The notes under the pieces are model-generated. The model saw only the letters and a program-made list of their open reading frames with translations, did no database searches and was not told the origin of the DNA. Position numbers and translations under genes: made by a program. From Acidobacteriota bacterium (lineage in GTDB: Bacteria; Acidobacteriota; Terriglobia; Acidiferrales; UBA7541), in NCBI GenBank assembly GCA_021788095.1, contig JAJYLB010000010.1:38348-102347 (forward strand): 64,000 nt of DNA, given 5' to 3'. Positions 53,745 to 61,970 of the stretch are shown here, piece after piece (within the stretch, counting starts at the first letter, position 1; the number at the start of each line of letters is the position of its first letter).

Positions 53745-54887
53745 ATGGAACCAACTTACGCGATCACCTTCAACCGGTCGTCGCTTTCGGGGCGGGAACT
53801 CGAGTACATCTTTCGGACGATGACCATCGGGCAGATCGCGGGCGATCAGACGTACTCGAAGAAGTGCCACGCCCTTCTGGAGCAGACGCTGGGCGTCCCC
53901 AAAGCCATGCTGACATCCTCCTGCACGCACGCGCTCGAGATGTGCGCCCTGCTGCTCGACCTGGGGCCGGGCGACGAGGCCATCGTGCCCTCTTTCACCT
54001 TCGTCTCCACGGCCAATGCGTTCGCGTTGCGGGGCGCGCGGATCGTCTTCGCCGACGTCCGGCGCGACACGCTGAATCTGGACGAGCGGCAGTTAGAGGG
54101 CCTCATCTCTCCGCGAACCAAGGTCGTGGTTCCCGTGCACTACGCAGGCGTGGGCTGCGAGATGGACGTCATCGGGGAGATCGCCTCCCGGCATGGGGTG
54201 TCGGTGGTGGAGGACAACGCCCACGGGTTGTTTGGCAAATTCCGGGGCCGCTGGCTGGGCTCCTTCGGTTGTCTGGCAACCCAGAGCTTCCACGAAACGA
54301 AAAACATCACCTGCGGCGAGGGCGGCGCGCTATTGGTCAACGACGTGCGCTTGACCTCGCGGGCCGAAATCATTCGAGAAAAAGGGACCGACCGAAGCCG
54401 GTTTTTCCGGGGAGAGGTGGATAAGTACACCTGGGTTGATCTTGGCTCGAGCTACGTCATGAGCGACGTCCTGGCCGCTTTCCTCTACGCGCAATTGGAG
54501 GTGTGGCAGGAGATTCAGGCGCGGCGGCAAAGCCTCTGGGAACACTACGACCGGGAGTTGCGTGAATGGGCCGAAGGGCGTGGAATTCGCTGCCCTGCGG
54601 TCCCCGCCCATTGCCAGCAGTCCTACCACATGTATTACCTGGTCCTGCCGTCCGCGGAGCAGCGCGAAGCCCTCCTTGCCCACCTTAGGACGCGGGGAAT
54701 CCTCAGCGTATTTCATTACGTGCCCCTGCATCTTTCGCCGATGGGCCAGCGCATGGGGGGGCGAAAGGGGACCTGCCCTGTGAGCGAGCAGGTGAGCGAG
54801 CGGTTGGTTCGCCTTCCTTTCTACAACAGCCTGAGCCGGGGGGACCAGGATCGCGTCGTTGCGGCGGTCCGAGAGTTTCGGCAGTAG
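53745..54887 (+). CDS. wecE: WecE-like dTDP-4-keto-6-deoxyglucose aminotransferase
   Basis: A 380-residue DegT/WecE enzyme that closely follows E. coli WecE along its length. LEYIFRTMTIGQIAGDQTYS is the start, SSCTHALEMCALLL binds the cofactor phosphate, VPSFTFVSTANAFALRGARI is a WecE hallmark, FHETKNITCGEGGALLVND holds the Schiff-base lysine (about residue 187), and REKGTDRSRFFRGEVDKYTW and DLGSSYVMSDVLAAFLYAQL match the WecE dimer-site block. It converts the RmlB product to dTDP-4-amino-4,6-dideoxygalactose with glutamate. Nearby rmlA and rmlB supply the precursor. It lies 18 bases after the WecD-like gene. Confidence 0.92.
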   Translation: MEPTYAITFNRSSLSGRELEYIFRTMTIGQIAGDQTYSKKCHALLEQTLGVPKAMLTSSCTHALEMCALLLDLGPGDEAIVPSFTFVSTANAFALRGARIVFADVRRDTLNLDERQLEGLISPRTKVVVPVHYAGVGCEMDVIGEIASRHGVSVVEDNAHGLFGKFRGRWLGSFGCLATQSFHETKNITCGEGGALLVNDVRLTSRAEIIREKGTDRSRFFRGEVDKYTWVDLGSSYVMSDVLAAFLYAQLEVWQEIQARRQSLWEHYDRELREWAEGRGIRCPAVPAHCQQSYHMYYLVLPSAEQREALLAHLRTRGILSVFHYVPLHLSPMGQRMGGRKGTCPVSEQVSERLVRLPFYNSLSRGDQDRVVAAVREFRQ

Positions 54888-54908
54888 CCCCCCGAATCAG
54901 GGGGGATT
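54888..54908. terminator. Terminator-like hairpin after wecE
   Basis: Directly after the wecE stop codon is a hairpin with a six-base C arm, GAATCA loop and six-base G arm (CCCCCC/GGGGGG). Only ATT follows, so a strong U tract is lacking. It lies between convergent genes and may end transcription from both sides; this is a suggestion. Confidence 0.45.
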
Positions 54909-54964
54909 GGCGCGCTTCGAAGGCGGGCGGGGCTATCCCGATCGTACCTGGGGCGCGGGTAGAA

Positions 54965-55588
54965 TCACCGGCAATCGCAGCTCCCCTCCCTGCCGGCGCC
55001 CTTGAAGTAGACGAATTCCAGGCAGTCGATCCCGAAGAGCTTCTCGACGAAGTGCTCGAAGACGACGGTTCGGAAGAATTCGGAGAAGATGCTCCGCCAC
55101 TCCTCGATAGGCCGGCAGAACCGACCCCGGTCCGCGCGAGCCATGAGGCGTGGTGGTCCCCAACGCTCGGGCATCACGACCTCGATGCAGTGGATACAGC
55201 CCTCCTCGCTAAGAAGGGGCGCCAAGCGCGAAAGCACGCGGCGCGTCTGGAGCAGGTCAAGATGGTGCAGCAAGCTGTTGACGAGAATGAAGTCGAAGCG
55301 CGCGCCCTGCGGGACCGTGAAAGCCGTGGCATCCGCCGCAATGAAATCGCGGCGGTACCGTCGCCGTGCCTCGGCAATATACCGGGGATTGATGTCCACG
55401 CCCAGGTAGTCGGCGTGGGCGAAATAGGCGGTGTTCGTTCCTGGTCCGCACCCCACATCGAGGACGCGGCGGACAGTCCTGGGGTCGGTCTGGGCGAAGA
55501 TCCGGGGGAGCTTCTGGTCCCCGAAGGGGGCCTGGGAGAGCCGGTAGAGTACGGGATGTTCTAGAACTCGCTCGAGCAGACGATTCAT
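54965..55588 (-). CDS. Class I SAM-dependent methyltransferase
   Basis: A 207-residue Rossmann-fold methyltransferase. RRVLDVGCGPGTNTAYFAHA (about residue 39-58) is motif I, DYLGVDINPRYIAEARRRY has the acidic residue after strand 2, ATAFTVPQGARFDFILVNSL covers motifs II-III. Its substrate is not recognisable; a sugar or lipid-linked glycan is likely from context. It starts at ATG 55588 within ATGA of the upstream membrane protein's stop, and GAGGTG in that gene's last codons serves as the ribosome site. So it is the terminal gene of the minus-strand tandem array. Confidence 0.83.
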   Translation of the reverse strand: MNRLLERVLEHPVLYRLSQAPFGDQKLPRIFAQTDPRTVRRVLDVGCGPGTNTAYFAHADYLGVDINPRYIAEARRRYRRDFIAADATAFTVPQGARFDFILVNSLLHHLDLLQTRRVLSRLAPLLSEEGCIHCIEVVMPERWGPPRLMARADRGRFCRPIEEWRSIFSEFFRTVVFEHFVEKLFGIDCLEFVYFKGAGREGSCDCR

Positions 55589-57579
55589 CTCCAGCGCACC
55601 TCGAAGCGGCCGACGGTCCGGGAGGCGGGGAACCGCGTCCTAAGGGCAGCCCGCAGGGCTGGCAGCACGGGTTCCGAGTCGACGGGGTCGTCGTTGAGAA
55701 CGACGACCGTTACCCCGTGATCGGCGAGGGTTTGCAGGACTCGCAGGGTTCGCGGCCAGGGATAATCGAAATCTGCGCTGGTGAAGTCCCAGAAGGATCG
55801 CATTGGATCGCGCCCGCCCGAGAGGAAGTACAGCTCGGGGCAATCCGGAGTGCAGTAGGTGTACCGTCCGCGGGCATGCTCCCGGACCAGTGGCACGAGC
55901 CGGTCATACTCGCGCGCGTCGGATGCAGGCACGAGAAGGCCCCCGGAACGGCTGAGCCCTAGCGGGCGGAGAACGGGGCGCTGGCCGGGAGCGGAGTGCA
56001 TGAGCTCGAGGTAGGCCGGCGTGCCCAACCACAACGCACAGATCAAATAGAAACCCAGGAGAGAGCCAACGGCCACGCGATCGAGCCGCGGGTATGCGGA
56101 CAGCAGCGCGACGATTGCGAGGAGCACGAGGGGCTCGCAATAGCAGAAATACAGGGGAAGCGAAAAGGGAAATTGGATCAAGGCGCAGCAAACCCCAGCG
56201 GCGACGACCAGGAAGATCCTCTGCCGCGCGACGATCGCAGCAGGACCGAGCCGCCGAAGCCCAAACGCCAGAGCGATTCCGACCACGGGAACGAGGAGGG
56301 GAAGCGATTCGCCTAGTAAATAGGAGGCCGGAATTTTCTTCCAGGAGATCACGAGCAGGCCCCCCAGCAGGAGAGGCGTCCCGTACCGAGCGAAGCGCTT
56401 TGCTGTGGGTGCCGCCTCTCCGGCCACGCGGAGGACGAGGGCGCCCGGGACTAAGCCAAGGAAGAGGCCGGTTGGCACTGGATTTGTCGCGGCCCAGAGG
56501 AACCGGCCCGGGGGGCTCAAAAACATTCCCCCCGCCCACGCGTGTAGGGCGTTCTGTTTGAAGTACCATGCGAGAAAGGGGATGATGGGTATCGAGAATC
56601 CGGCAAGGAACGGCAGACCCATCCCGAATAGTCGACGAAAGCGGCCGCCAGAGACGGGCGAGGGCCCGCGCCACAGGGTCCAGAGCAAGATCGCCACCAA
56701 GCAGGCGCTCGGTAAAGCGGAGTAGACGTAGTTGTCGAGCGAGGGTCGCTGCGAGACGAGGTCGGCCAGCGCGGCAAGGAAGAGCAGCAGGCCCGAGGAT
56801 GTGAACAGGCGGTAGGCGGGTCCTCCGCGCGGCCTCTGCGCCTCCCCGGTGCCTCGCTCGTTCGCCGTCGCCTGTCCCCTGTGGCCTGTGACCTGTCTCT
56901 CCGCCCTCCGTGCCTCCGTGGTGAATCCTTCCATCGCAAGCGACTGCTCGCGGAAAATCAGAAACAGAAGGGCGGCCGCGGCGAAATACAAGCCGGTAAT
57001 CTTGACCAGGAACGACAGGCCGCCGCATATTCCGGCGATCCAAAGCCAGCGGCTTTCGTCCCCCTCGATGTACCGCAGCAACGCCAGCACACCCCACGTC
57101 GCGAAGAAGAGGTTGTACCAGGAAGGCATCGCTTCGGGATAGTTCGGTACGCTCCAGGCTACCGCCAGCAAGACGATTGCGCCCGCCGCAAGCGGGCGAA
57201 CGAACCGGCGAGCTACGAGGTATGCGGAAGGAACCCAACCGAGGAAGAACAGGAACAGGGGAATCCGCATGCTGAAGAGATTTTCACCGAAAAGCCTGAA
57301 GGCGAGGGCGTTGAGATAATCCAGACCCCCCGTATACCCCTCGAAGAAGTCCCGAGCCGGCACCTGGCCTCTCAGCACACGGGCTGCCATGTCACCGAGT
57401 GTGCCCGCGTCCGAGGGCCACCAGCCTTGCCTTAGGTGCAGTCCGACATAGACCGCGCAGATCGCCCAAACGGCGGCTAACAGCGCCCAACCCGACCGCG
57501 TCTCATGGAATGGCGCCGTGGGCATCCCGGATGGAGTTACGGGAGCACCCTCGGTGCTGAGGCTCGGAAGCGTTGCCAT
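55585..57579 (-). CDS. Array member A: PMT_2-like membrane glycosyltransferase
   Basis: A 664-residue protein of the tandem array. The first external loop has WWPSDAGTLGDMAARVLRGQ, then RDFFEGYTGGLDYLNALAFR, a PMT_2/ArnT-like block. About twelve membrane helices follow, and a soluble tail ends GRFEVRWR. Residues about 220-260 (GFTTEARRAERQVTGHRGQA) are not protein-like: they translate an intergenic-type repeat inserted in frame in a cytoplasmic loop. ATG 57579 overlaps the stop of member B (TGATG) with GGTGGAG just upstream. It probably transfers sugar from a polyprenyl-phosphate donor, by family. A GTG at 57591 is an alternative start. Confidence 0.8.
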   Translation of the reverse strand: MATLPSLSTEGAPVTPSGMPTAPFHETRSGWALLAAVWAICAVYVGLHLRQGWWPSDAGTLGDMAARVLRGQVPARDFFEGYTGGLDYLNALAFRLFGENLFSMRIPLFLFFLGWVPSAYLVARRFVRPLAAGAIVLLAVAWSVPNYPEAMPSWYNLFFATWGVLALLRYIEGDESRWLWIAGICGGLSFLVKITGLYFAAAALLFLIFREQSLAMEGFTTEARRAERQVTGHRGQATANERGTGEAQRPRGGPAYRLFTSSGLLLFLAALADLVSQRPSLDNYVYSALPSACLVAILLWTLWRGPSPVSGGRFRRLFGMGLPFLAGFSIPIIPFLAWYFKQNALHAWAGGMFLSPPGRFLWAATNPVPTGLFLGLVPGALVLRVAGEAAPTAKRFARYGTPLLLGGLLVISWKKIPASYLLGESLPLLVPVVGIALAFGLRRLGPAAIVARQRIFLVVAAGVCCALIQFPFSLPLYFCYCEPLVLLAIVALLSAYPRLDRVAVGSLLGFYLICALWLGTPAYLELMHSAPGQRPVLRPLGLSRSGGLLVPASDAREYDRLVPLVREHARGRYTYCTPDCPELYFLSGGRDPMRSFWDFTSADFDYPWPRTLRVLQTLADHGVTVVVLNDDPVDSEPVLPALRAALRTRFPASRTVGRFEVRWR
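56825..56932. repeat. Dispersed-repeat sequence inside array member A
   Basis: Inside the coding sequence, on the plus strand, are GCGGCCTCTGCGCCTCC (from about 56829), CCTGTCCCCTGTGGCCTGTG (from about 56871) and CCGTGCCTCCGTGGTGA (from about 56908). The CTCCGCGCCTCCGTGGTGA phrase recurs in member B (58912-58930) and member D (63650-63668). These phrases are typical of scattered intergenic repeats and not of conserved coding sequence. Confidence 0.75.
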
Positions 57580-57602
57580 CACGGTCTCCACCTCACTTCG
57601 AA
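57536..57602. repeat. 67-base direct repeat, copy 1 (junction of members A and B)
   Basis: This stretch is identical by eye to 59539-59605. It spans the first ~14 codons of one gene, the overlapping TGATG stop/start and the last codons of the next gene. Its 24-base core (57579-57602) is also at 61947-61970. It encodes EVRWRP at the end of one frame and supplies the ribosome site for the next gene. Confidence 0.85.
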
Positions 57603-59582
57603 GCGCCCCACGACCTCGGAGTGGGGAAAGCGCTCGTCCAACGCGCGCCGCAAGCCCGCCGGGATGGGCCCGGACTCGATGAGGCGCCGCCAGTGGTTCA
57701 GCACGACGACGCTTACGGCGTGTGCATCCAGCTCCTCGAGAATTCTCTCCGCCCGCGAAACGGGAGACATGAAGTCCGGATCAAGGAAGTCCCATATCGT
57801 CTTAGTCGGATTCGATTTTCCGGTAAGGAAGTAAACCTCCGGGCCGTCAGGAGCGACGTAAATGTAGGGTCCGCGAGCGTGCTCGAGCACGACTGGCACA
57901 AGCTTCTCGTACTGGTCGGCATACGAGGCCTTGACGAGCAGGCCTCCGCCTCGCGGCAATCGCAGCGTGCGCATCTCGACCGGCGAGCCGACAACGAGGT
58001 GCATGGTATCGTAATAGCCAGGTGTCCGCAGCCACACGGCGAAGACGAGATAGAAGGCGGCCAGCCATCCCAGCGCCACCCGATTGAGACCTCGCTCCAT
58101 CCTGAAGAGCGCCAGAAGGGCTAAAAACACCAGCGGCGCGATGTAGCAAAAGTACAGCGCCATCCCTATCGGGAATTGGGTGAGCGAACACACGCCCGCC
58201 GCGGCTGCTACGAGAAGGACGGCCGACCGCGCAGTTTCCGAAGCCGTATCCCGCCGCCAGAAGCGAAAAAGGGCGTAGAGGAGCGCGAGAGGAGCGACGA
58301 GAGGCATGGCGTTGCCGACGAGCTGCCGGACCACGAGGTTCCACCGGCATGCGGCCAGCAGGACGGCAAGGAGGACCGGAACGCCGTAGCGGCCAGCGCG
58401 ACCCGCGCCTCCGGCGGGCCGACGGGCTGCAGCAACCGCGAGCACAACACCCGCTGGTACCAGCCCGACTGCAGCCCACAGGGTCGCAGGCTCGACGGAA
58501 TCCCAATAGATGTGCCGCGAAGCTATGCCGAAGGTGGCGCGGAACCAGGCGCCCAGCGCACCCTCCTCGAACAGCCAGGCCGCGAAGATGGCGGGGGGCA
58601 GCAGCACGCCGCCAACGAATGGCGAGGCCATCGAGAATAACCGCTTGAACCGCGGCCAGCTTTGGCCACTTGGCGTAACCCATACTTCGCGCAGAACGAT
58701 GCCGAAAAGACAAAGGGGCGGCAGGAGGAAGTCCACGGCGTTGGTGGGCGTAGGCCAGCTCAAAATCAGGCCAAAGACGCCAGCCAGGAACAAAATCAGG
58801 CCTGCGGACGCGAATAGCTGGTAGGCCAAGCCCCCGCCCTGCCTCCGCGCCTCCGGGGTGAGTTTTTTTAGGTCCGGGGTCCCAGCCCCTTGCTCGGTGC
58901 TCTCCGTGGATCTCCGCGCCTCCGTGGTGAGTCCTTCGCCCGCCGAAAGTTCTCGATAGACGAAAAAGAGCAAGACTGCAACAACGAAGTAGAGTGCGGT
59001 GCTCTTAGCCAGAAAAGACAGCCCGCCGCAGATCCCGGCAATCCAAAGCCAGCGCTGTTTCTCCGACTCCACGTACCGCACCAGGGCCAGCACACCCCAC
59101 GTCGCAAAAAACAGGTTGTACCAGGATGGCATCGCCTCCGGATAGTTCGGCACGCTCCATGCCACCGCCAGCAAAGTGACCGCGCCCGATGCCAGCGGCC
59201 TCGCAAACCGCCGCGCGATGAGATAGACGGAAGGAACCCAGCCGAGGAAAAAGAGGTAGAGCGGAATGCGCAAGCTGAAGAGGTTCTCACCAAACAGCCG
59301 GAACGCCAGGGCGTTCAGGTAGGTCAGCCCGCCGGTGTACGCGTCTGTAAAATCCTTGAAGGGAACCTGACCGTGGAAGGTGCGATCGGCCAGCGCGGCG
59401 AGCGTGCCCGAATCGCTTGGAGTCCATACCTGCCGTAGGTGCGCCCCCAGGTAAACCGCGCCGAGGGCCCAAACCGCACCGAGCACAAGCCAGCCGGTCC
59501 GTGTCTCATGGAATTGGGTCCTTTGCGCCCAGGATGGTGTTACGGGAGCACCCTCGGTGCTGAGGCTCGGAAGCGTTGCCAT
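57579..59582 (-). CDS. Array member B: PMT_2-like membrane glycosyltransferase
   Basis: A 667-residue paralog of member A. WTPSDSGTLAALADRTFHGQ and KDFTDAYTGGLTYLNALAFR are the first-loop blocks, and VAWSVPNYPEAMPSWYNLFF and FATWGVLALVRYVE are near-identical to A and D. The soluble tail ends VVGRFEVRWRP. Residues about 220-260 again hold an in-frame repeat translation (GLTTEARRSTESTEQGAGTP, LTPEARRQGGGLAY). ATG 59582 overlaps a remnant's stop codon (TGATG). The shared start METVMATLPSLSTEGAPVTP with A, identical in DNA, points to recent copying of the 5' end. By family it should use polyprenyl-phosphate sugars. Confidence 0.8.
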   Translation of the reverse strand: MATLPSLSTEGAPVTPSWAQRTQFHETRTGWLVLGAVWALGAVYLGAHLRQVWTPSDSGTLAALADRTFHGQVPFKDFTDAYTGGLTYLNALAFRLFGENLFSLRIPLYLFFLGWVPSVYLIARRFARPLASGAVTLLAVAWSVPNYPEAMPSWYNLFFATWGVLALVRYVESEKQRWLWIAGICGGLSFLAKSTALYFVVAVLLFFVYRELSAGEGLTTEARRSTESTEQGAGTPDLKKLTPEARRQGGGLAYQLFASAGLILFLAGVFGLILSWPTPTNAVDFLLPPLCLFGIVLREVWVTPSGQSWPRFKRLFSMASPFVGGVLLPPAIFAAWLFEEGALGAWFRATFGIASRHIYWDSVEPATLWAAVGLVPAGVVLAVAAARRPAGGAGRAGRYGVPVLLAVLLAACRWNLVVRQLVGNAMPLVAPLALLYALFRFWRRDTASETARSAVLLVAAAAGVCSLTQFPIGMALYFCYIAPLVFLALLALFRMERGLNRVALGWLAAFYLVFAVWLRTPGYYDTMHLVVGSPVEMRTLRLPRGGGLLVKASYADQYEKLVPVVLEHARGPYIYVAPDGPEVYFLTGKSNPTKTIWDFLDPDFMSPVSRAERILEELDAHAVSVVVLNHWRRLIESGPIPAGLRRALDERFPHSEVVGRFEVRWRP
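58839..58934. repeat. Dispersed-repeat sequence inside array member B
   Basis: GCCTCCGCGCCTCCGGGGTG (from about 58841) and then CTCCGTGGATCTCCGCGCC followed by TCCGTGGTGA (58902-58930) lie in the same loop position as the repeats in members A and D. Between them is GGTCCGGGGTCCCAGCCCC, a short GGGG/CCCC inverted motif. Confidence 0.75.
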
Positions 59583-59605
59583 CACGGTCTCCACCTCACT
59601 TCGAA
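59539..59605. repeat. 67-base direct repeat, copy 2 (junction of member B and a remnant)
   Basis: It is identical to 57536-57602. After 59605 the sequence continues similar to the member D end (GGATAGCGGGCG shared), showing that the remnant was closely related to D. Confidence 0.85.
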
Positions 59606-59700
59606 CTTGCCGATAGTCGCCGAATCCGGATAGCGGGCGTCCAGAAGGGCGCGTAGATGGCCCAAACCACCGCGAGCACGAACCAGCCGGCGGCATTCAT
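59582..59700 (-). pseudogene. Array remnant: first helix joined to the last 24 codons
   Basis: On the minus strand, 59660-59582 encodes LRALLDARYPDSATIGKFEV and RWRP then TGA, the C-terminus of an array member (D ends LRALLDARYPDSAGVGNFEV). Directly before, in another frame, 59700-59650 encodes AAGWFVLAVVWAIYA, which matches the first helix of A and B (GWALLAAVWAICA, GWLVLGAVWALGA). About 600 codons between them are gone. The remnant's stop overlaps the start of member B. Confidence 0.75.
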
Positions 59701-60065
59701 AACGGCGAGCGAGCCAACGGGCCGCTCGGAATCCTCCGAAAAGCGTAACTACGCTAGCATACGGCGGATGGCGGCCGATTCCCTTCTTGGGGCTGGCGTG
59801 CGCGCCATTCAAGAGAGGCGGAAAGGCAGATCCCTCGCGCCAATCGTGGCGGGCCGGGGACTGCTCGTGGGGCGGCCACGCCGCGGGGGCCCGGTGGCGC
59901 CAGCACTCACGGCAACCGTTTGGCCCACGACCATCCGAGGTAGGTACGCAGGAAGAAGTACTCGTTTATTGGCCGATTGTCGGAAAGGGCAGGGACGGAG
60001 AGGTAAGGGCGATCAGGTCCTGGACGGAGATTTCCCTGGAGAGGAAGCGTGAATCGCTCGCGCTC
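59701..60065. other. Spacer, no gene seen
   Basis: No reading frame with family signatures is seen between the remnant helix and the end of the inserted membrane-protein gene. A short lower-GC stretch lies near 59740-59765 and could hold a weak promoter for the array genes downstream, without clear elements. Confidence 0.5.
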
Positions 60066-61736
60066 TCAGCGACCGGGCGCGGCCTCGTACCGGGAGAGCT
60101 TCTCGGTGGCGCCCTCGGGGATCACCAGCCAAACGTCCCGATTTCTGAAGCGGCGGATCAACTCACGGTTCTTTTCCGGCCCCATGTCCCACGCCCAGAC
60201 GGTCCGCTCGCGGTCGATATCGCCGCTCTCGTTGTACACCCACAAACCGACGTCCGGCCCACCCTGGGCGTAGTGCAGCAAAACCAGGTGCTTGCCCGAG
60301 TGGGCATCGAGTTCCTGGTTGATGCGCGTGTAGTCCGCGACTCTGTCGACGGCGTTGAGCGCTGTGGGGGGCCACGTTCTCGCGAAGCGGATGCCGAGCG
60401 ACGCCGCACCCGTGCGCGCAACAAGCATGAGAAGACAAACCACGGGCGTTGCCCGCGCGACCATCCTTCCCACCCGCCGCCGGTGCGGGGCCCACGCCCG
60501 CACGCGCCGCAGGGCCGCGATAACCAGCGCGAGGATCAAGCCCGTCATGGGAGCAGCGTAGTGGTCGAAGTAGAAAACCTCGACCGCGAGCCCGGCCAGC
60601 GAAACGGCCGTCGCGACGATCAGAAAGTGGAGTTTCGGGTCGCACCGCGACCAATCGGAGCCGTGCGGCAGGAGGGCGACCGCAAGAAGGAGCGGCGGGG
60701 TCAGCGCCCATCCAAGGTAAAACATCCAAAGATAGACGAGCCGCAGGGTTTCCATTGCCAGCGCTCCCAGAACCGTCCGGCTCGCCAAGTAAACTCCCAT
60801 CTCGTTGTGCAAGTGAAAATCCCTAAGGGCCGGCTGGTCGTACGCGGGCGTCGGCCGTGGCGATTGCCACAGGAAATAGGGGGCAACGGCGGAATGGTCT
60901 CGGTGGATCTTCTGCGGCATTTGGACGGGACTGCCCGTCACTCGCCAGAAGTAGAATCCCGTGCACGTCGCCCCCAACAGCACCACCAGCGTCAACGGTG
61001 CGATCACGCGCCCCATGGCCCGGCTCAGCTCCTCCCCCCGTTTCCGGAACAGCCAGGCAAAGAGGGCGAAGGCGACGGGCACGCTCAAGACCAAGCCCTC
61101 ATACGGACGGCTGTTGGCCAGGACCACCAAGCCCAATCCCATCCACATGGCGTCGCGAGGCCGCTCGGCTCGGATAATCCTCGGCAGCGCGCCCAAAATC
61201 AGCGCGCCTCCCGTGGCAGCTACCGCCCCGCCCCAGTAGCTATTGGCCCAATAGCTGAAGACTCCGAGCCGCATTGCTGCGATCATCCCGCCCAGAAACG
61301 CCCACCCCGGAGAAAACCATCCTTGCAGCATCCATACGATCGCCGCGCACATGAGGCCTACGCCGGCGAGCACCCCGGCGAAGGCAAGCCCTGTGGTCAC
61401 CTTCCCCGCCGCCAGGAGAAGTCCCTGCGCAGGCGGATACATGGACATGAAGGTCGGCGTCATCAGCACGTGAAGGGTTTGGAAGTGCCGCCACATCGGA
61501 GGGGTAGGGTTGGTCAAGCGGCCACGCGCGAACGTGTCGGCGGCTAGGAGGTAGCTGAATTCATCGGCGATAAAGGGATGAGGGATGGGCAGAATGGGCA
61601 AGACGGCCAGCCGCGCCGCGACTGCTGCCAGGCCAGCCACCAGAACGGCCAAACCCTTTCGGCGAGCCAAGCACGTCAGCCTCCGTTCCAGAAGGGCAAA
61701 CCACCTCGCGCCAAGGCGGGGAAACCACCAGGCCAA
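60066..61736 (-). CDS. GT-C-like membrane glycosyltransferase lying inside the array
   Basis: A 556-residue protein with about eleven membrane segments, homologous along its length to the frameshifted gene at 39680-41500 and not to its array neighbours. [20 protein letters not shown] holds the likely catalytic acidic pair, ANSYWGGAVAATGGALILGA and VVLANSRPYEGLVLSVPVAF are shared with the homolog, and the soluble tail (YTRINQELDAHSGKHLVLLH) resembles it too. The only standard start is TTG 61736. The homolog's ATG aligns with an ATC about 40 bases upstream (ILARTELGLVLVSLALAWW), so the original start may be lost or translation may start at a CTG. By family it should use polyprenyl-phosphate sugars; the acceptor is unknown. 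Confidence 0.8.
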   Translation of the reverse strand: MAWWFPRLGARWFALLERRLTCLARRKGLAVLVAGLAAVAARLAVLPILPIPHPFIADEFSYLLAADTFARGRLTNPTPPMWRHFQTLHVLMTPTFMSMYPPAQGLLLAAGKVTTGLAFAGVLAGVGLMCAAIVWMLQGWFSPGWAFLGGMIAAMRLGVFSYWANSYWGGAVAATGGALILGALPRIIRAERPRDAMWMGLGLVVLANSRPYEGLVLSVPVAFALFAWLFRKRGEELSRAMGRVIAPLTLVVLLGATCTGFYFWRVTGSPVQMPQKIHRDHSAVAPYFLWQSPRPTPAYDQPALRDFHLHNEMGVYLASRTVLGALAMETLRLVYLWMFYLGWALTPPLLLAVALLPHGSDWSRCDPKLHFLIVATAVSLAGLAVEVFYFDHYAAPMTGLILALVIAALRRVRAWAPHRRRVGRMVARATPVVCLLMLVARTGAASLGIRFARTWPPTALNAVDRVADYTRINQELDAHSGKHLVLLHYAQGGPDVGLWVYNESGDIDRERTVWAWDMGPEKNRELIRRFRNRDVWLVIPEGATEKLSRYEAAPGR

Positions 61737-61929
61737 AGCCAGGGAAACCAGGACCAGCCCGAGTTCAGTCCGCGCTAGGATGGTTCAGACGACTCCCCGG
61801 TCTCGCGCAGGGAACGGCTGGATGAGCCCTGCCGGGTTCCCCATTTTTTTTGATCCTTGGCCAACCGGCAGCATACGCCCGGTCCCCTCTGCACGCAACA
61901 GATACTCGGTCGCCTCGATCAATCTTGGC

Positions 61930-61949
61930 GCGGGGAAGCATAGCCTTCA
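61930..61949 (-). pseudogene. Start remnant of an array member
   Basis: Immediately downstream of the member D stop, the minus strand reads METVKAMLPRA, where intact members read METVMATLPSL. The DNA agrees except for three changes in the first bases, one of which removes the ATG. Sequence after LP is unrelated. It is what is left of the 5' end of the array copy whose 3' end is at 59582-59700. Confidence 0.7.
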
Positions 61950-61970
61950 CGGTCTCCACCTCACTTCGAA
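61947..61970. repeat. 24-base junction repeat, copy 3
   Basis: This is identical to the core of the junction repeats at 57579-57602 and 59582-59605. It encodes FEVRWRP plus stop in one frame and the ribosome site and METV start region of the next gene in another. Confidence 0.85.

Noticed and set aside
59787-61547. Long plus-strand open frame (about 586 codons) opposite the membrane protein
   Set aside because: It is antisense to a well-supported transferase, rich in Arg/Pro/Gly/His with no fold signature, and explained by GC-rich codon bias.
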